NCBI RefSeq assembly: GCF_900141775.1
Contig: NZ_FSRI01000004.1
Coordinates: 1 to 64,000 of the forward strand
DNA length: 64,000 nt
Source: Salinivibrio sp. ES.052
Lineage (GTDB): Bacteria > Pseudomonadota > Gammaproteobacteria > Enterobacterales > Vibrionaceae
Reading direction: 5' to 3'
Within the stretch, counting starts at the first letter, position 1; the number at the start of each line of letters is the position of its first letter. The position numbers and the translations under genes are program-made. Of the stretch, positions 61,451-64,000 are shown piece after piece. The notes below the pieces were generated by a model. It made no database searches. It worked only from the letters and a program-made list of their open reading frames with translations, and was not told where the DNA came from.

Positions 61451-61571
61451 GATTCTCTGCTGACTTGGGTCGCCTTCGGGGGCTATTAGCCGCTATTATC
61501 AGGCTTGGTTATCATAATGTGAATGCCCAGCCCACGAACAGTGGCTATCTTTTCTTCCTATAAGAGGACTC

Positions 61572-62459
61572 ATGGACTGGATCACCTGTACACAAAGCTT
61601 CATCTGTGTGGTGGATCATGGCTCGTTAGCACAAGCCGCGACCAAGCTGCACACGTCAAGTTCTGCATTATCAAAGCGCCTGAGTTGGCTTGAGCGCCAG
61701 CTAGGAGTTCAACTGCTCAAACGTACTACGCGCAGCCTGTCGATGACGGATGCGGGTGACCTTTTTTATCACCGCGCCAAAAATTGGGTCGACGACTGGC
61801 AACAGCTCGTCAGTGAAACCACCTCAACCTTTGGGGAAGTCAGCGGCATATTGCGTATTGGTGCGCCATTGGTGACAGGGAACCGTTTTCTGGTCAACTT
61901 TATTGCTGAGTTTCTTGAAATTTATCCGAAAATCAAGGTTGAACTCACCACCCTCACGCCTGGGCAACTACCTGATCTTAACCTCGATGTTGTGATCAGT
62001 CGCGAGCTTGAGTACTTTAATTCCGCCAGCTATATAGCTGCGAAATTGTTTGATTTCCAGCCCGGTTTTTTCGCTTCACCCACTTATCTCGCACGCCATG
62101 CCGCTATCACCCACCCTGACCAACTGACCCAGCATAATATTTTACTTTACGGCAACTCACACCAGCCTCAAGAGCGGGTCTTTGAAGATGGTACACGCTT
62201 GCAATTATCTGGCAACTTCGTCTCACCCAACCCTGAAGCGCTAGTCAGTGCGGCGGTGATTGGTATGGGGATCATTTTGGGTGGCGCCGGCACGGTACAA
62301 AAAGAAATTGACCAAGGTTTGTTGGTCCCCGTGTTACCTGAACTCAAGCAGCCACGCTCATCCGCTTATGCCTACTACCCTAAATTGGAATACAACCACA
62401 CCAAAACCAAACTATTTATCGACTTTATAAAACAAAAGGTTAAGCAATTGTATATTTAG
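61572..62459 (+). CDS. LysR family transcriptional regulator
   Basis: A 295-residue regulator. The helix-turn-helix is at residues 15-60 (DHGSLAQAATKLHTSSSALSKRLSWLERQLGVQLLKRTT) and the effector domain follows. It points toward the hydroxy-acid dehydrogenase 144 bp downstream on the same strand and may regulate it; this is inferred from adjacency only. Confidence 0.9.
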   Translation: MDWITCTQSFICVVDHGSLAQAATKLHTSSSALSKRLSWLERQLGVQLLKRTTRSLSMTDAGDLFYHRAKNWVDDWQQLVSETTSTFGEVSGILRIGAPLVTGNRFLVNFIAEFLEIYPKIKVELTTLTPGQLPDLNLDVVISRELEYFNSASYIAAKLFDFQPGFFASPTYLARHAAITHPDQLTQHNILLYGNSHQPQERVFEDGTRLQLSGNFVSPNPEALVSAAVIGMGIILGGAGTVQKEIDQGLLVPVLPELKQPRSSAYAYYPKLEYNHTKTKLFIDFIKQKVKQLYI

Positions 62460-62603
62460 CGCTCGATGCCTTGCCTGACAAGGCAAGGATTTATCAAGGA
62501 TTAAGCGATTTTGGAAAAAGTATTTTATTTTTTGTCTATATATCACTAACAATCGCTGCGCTAGGGTAGTGACAAACACTCACCTCACAAACATGCGATA
62601 TCT

Positions 62604-63764
62604 ATGTCTTATTATAATCCGAACTATCCTGACACCCCGGCCCTCAAACGCGCGGCGAAAAAGCGTATTCCTGCCTTTGCCTTTGATTACCTTTGCGGCG
62701 GCTGTCACGATGAAGTCGGGGTCGCGCACAATGCCAGTGCATTCACCCAAGTAAAACTGCAATCGGATTTACTCGCCCCGACCCCTGACATTGACCTATC
62801 GGTCGAGCTCTTTGGTAAGCGCTATGCTGCCCCATTCGGTGTCGCGCCCGTCGGATTACAAGGGCTAATGTGGCCCAAAGCGCCAGAAACTCTCGCGAAA
62901 GCGGCTTACAAGGCGAACCTTCCTTATGTACTCAGCACCGTATCCTCAGCGAGTCTTGAAACCATTGCCGAGATCTCTGAGGGCACGGCGTGGTACCAGT
63001 TATATAATCCGACGGATGCCAAGATCCGTGACGATCTGATGGGCCGTATCAAACGCGCAGGCTATAAAGTGCTGGTGGTGACGGTGGATGTGCCGACCTT
63101 TGGTTATCGCCCTCGCGATATTAAAAATGGCTTAGCGATGCCACCGAAAATGAACCTCCGCAATATCGCGCAAATGATGCAATGTCCAAGCTGGAGCTGG
63201 CATACGCTCCTAGCGGGTGTGCCGGAAATGCAGACCTTGAAGCCGTATATGCCAAAGAACATGCCCACCAGCGAGCTGGCTAATTTCATGAACAATACCG
63301 TAATGGGCGCCGTCGATTTTGAGAGCCTCAAAGTGATCCGCGATAACTGGGACGGGCCATTGGTACTTAAAGGCTTAGTCAATCCAGAGGATGTCGCGCA
63401 AGCCGTTGCGCTTGGTGCCGATGCCGTGGTGTTGTCGAATCACGGCGGCCGCCAGTTAGATGTGGGCGAGTCACCGCTGGATACTATCCAAACCATCAAA
63501 CATCAGTACGGCGATAAAATTAAACTCTTGATGGATAGCGGTGTGCAAAGTGGTGGCAACGTGGCGCAAGCCATGGCAATGGGGGCCGACTTTACCCTGC
63601 TTGGCCGTACCTTTGTGTATGCCTGTGGCGCCGTTGGCCACCATGGTGGCGAACACGCAATTGAAATGCTGACGCAACAAATGACCCAAGTGATGGGCCA
63701 ATTAAAATGTCCGACGCCAACCCAACTGCCCCACTTTTTAAAAGCGGGGCCCGGCGTTGCCTAG
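62604..63764 (+). CDS. FMN-dependent alpha-hydroxy-acid dehydrogenase (LldD-like)
   Basis: A 386-residue flavoprotein of the L-lactate dehydrogenase/glycolate oxidase family. The catalytic His and Arg lie in SNHGGRQLD, FMN contacts in FGVAPVGLQGLMW and DSGVQSGGNVAQAMAMGA, and the last loop is LLGRTFVYACG. The substrate (lactate, mandelate or another 2-hydroxy acid) cannot be fixed, and no lactate permease is adjacent. The start has a weak ribosome binding site. Confidence 0.88.
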   Translation: MSYYNPNYPDTPALKRAAKKRIPAFAFDYLCGGCHDEVGVAHNASAFTQVKLQSDLLAPTPDIDLSVELFGKRYAAPFGVAPVGLQGLMWPKAPETLAKAAYKANLPYVLSTVSSASLETIAEISEGTAWYQLYNPTDAKIRDDLMGRIKRAGYKVLVVTVDVPTFGYRPRDIKNGLAMPPKMNLRNIAQMMQCPSWSWHTLLAGVPEMQTLKPYMPKNMPTSELANFMNNTVMGAVDFESLKVIRDNWDGPLVLKGLVNPEDVAQAVALGADAVVLSNHGGRQLDVGESPLDTIQTIKHQYGDKIKLLMDSGVQSGGNVAQAMAMGADFTLLGRTFVYACGAVGHHGGEHAIEMLTQQMTQVMGQLKCPTPTQLPHFLKAGPGVA

Positions 63765-63800
63765 TCGCTTATCCGTCACAAGATAGGATGGCTCTAAAAA

Positions 63801-63828
63801 CAAAAAAGCCCCAACAGGGGCTTTTTTC
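63801..63828. terminator. Terminator between the dehydrogenase and ssb
   Basis: The stem AAGCCCC/GGGGCTT has T-runs on both sides, fitting both convergent genes. Confidence 0.88.
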
Positions 63829-63873
63829 GTTTCAACCACGTTGGCGTCGACACGCCATTTGACGCAATACGTT

Positions 63874-64000
63874 TTAGAACGGAATGTCGTCGTCGAAATC
63901 AGGCAGATCGTTATATTGCTGCTGAGGCTGCGACTGTGGCTGCGGTGCCGACTGCTGTTGCGGTGGCTGTTGGTTGAAATTTTGCTGTGGTTGTTGTGAT
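63874..64000 (-). CDS. ssb: Single-stranded DNA-binding protein, C-terminal part
   Basis: Partial gene running off the window. The last 42 codons show a glutamine-rich linker (PPQQQSAPQPQSQPQQQYN) and the acidic tip DFDDDIPF, the SSB peptide that binds many repair and replication partners. The position beside csrD agrees with Vibrio gene order. Confidence 0.93.
   Translation of the reverse strand, partial: SQQPQQNFNQQPPQQQSAPQPQSQPQQQYNDLPDFDDDIPF

Overview
The window is chromosomal DNA from a gammaproteobacterium, most likely a member of the Vibrionaceae. Reasons are the gene orders rplM-rpsI-petABC-sspAB, zapE-zapG-degQ-degS, murA next to the mla operon, rpsU-yqeY-dnaG-rpoD, and ssb...csrD...mreBCD-maf-rng-yhdP-tldD, together with integron attachment sites that resemble Vibrio repeats. 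Base composition looks close to 50 % GC, which would suit Salinivibrio or a relative, but the genus is an inference.

Positions 1-7100 are accessory. A HUH-type phage/plasmid replication endonuclease and a small winged-helix-like ORF come first. They are followed by an AT-richer array of minus-strand genes separated by six or seven attC-like sites (about 2130-6510): a secreted small protein, a DUF4375 protein, a DUF2188 protein, a TIR-like/nucleoside-deoxyribosyltransferase-like protein, a MerR regulator with a carboxymuconolactone decarboxylase, a membrane protein and an orphan. No integron integrase is visible, so this looks like a detached cassette cluster. A decayed ORF and a tRNA-Ile(CAU) close the island.

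Positions 7300-14600 hold biosynthesis and respiration genes: argF behind ARG-box-like sites, pyrBI behind a promoter, leader peptide and attenuator, sspAB, and the cytochrome bc1 operon petABC. The first of two almost identical 1299-bp IS3-family elements lies between petA and rpsI. From 16.2 to 21.8 kb come rplM-rpsI, zapE, zapG, degQ and degS.

Positions 21.8-34.7 kb form an envelope block. The minus-strand mlaFEDCB-ibaG-murA operon handles phospholipid asymmetry and peptidoglycan precursor synthesis. The divergent yrbG-kdsD-kdsC-lptC-lptA-lptB genes make Kdo and export LPS, followed by rpoN-hpf-ptsN-rapZ-ptsO. mgtE follows, then the second IS copy, which sits between mgtE and rpoD.

Positions 37.6-42.1 kb are the macromolecular synthesis operon rpsU-yqeY-dnaG-rpoD, divergent from tsaD. 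Next come plsY, folB-folK, uppP, pmbA, darP, tldD, a nitrilase-family amidase, yhdP, rng, maf and mreBCD. Between mreB and csrD, where Vibrio and Shewanella carry the large MSHA pilus locus, only one prepilin-like gene remains. A LysR regulator, an FMN-dependent hydroxy-acid dehydrogenase and the 3' end of ssb end the window.

The most interesting points are the integrase-less cassette array with a self-regulated MerR cassette and a TIR-like gene; the IS3 pair inserted in the same orientation exactly 14 nt past the stem of an intrinsic terminator, in one case cutting rpoD off from its terminator; a pyrBI leader ORF that spans its attenuator and overlaps pyrB; and the reduced MSHA locus.
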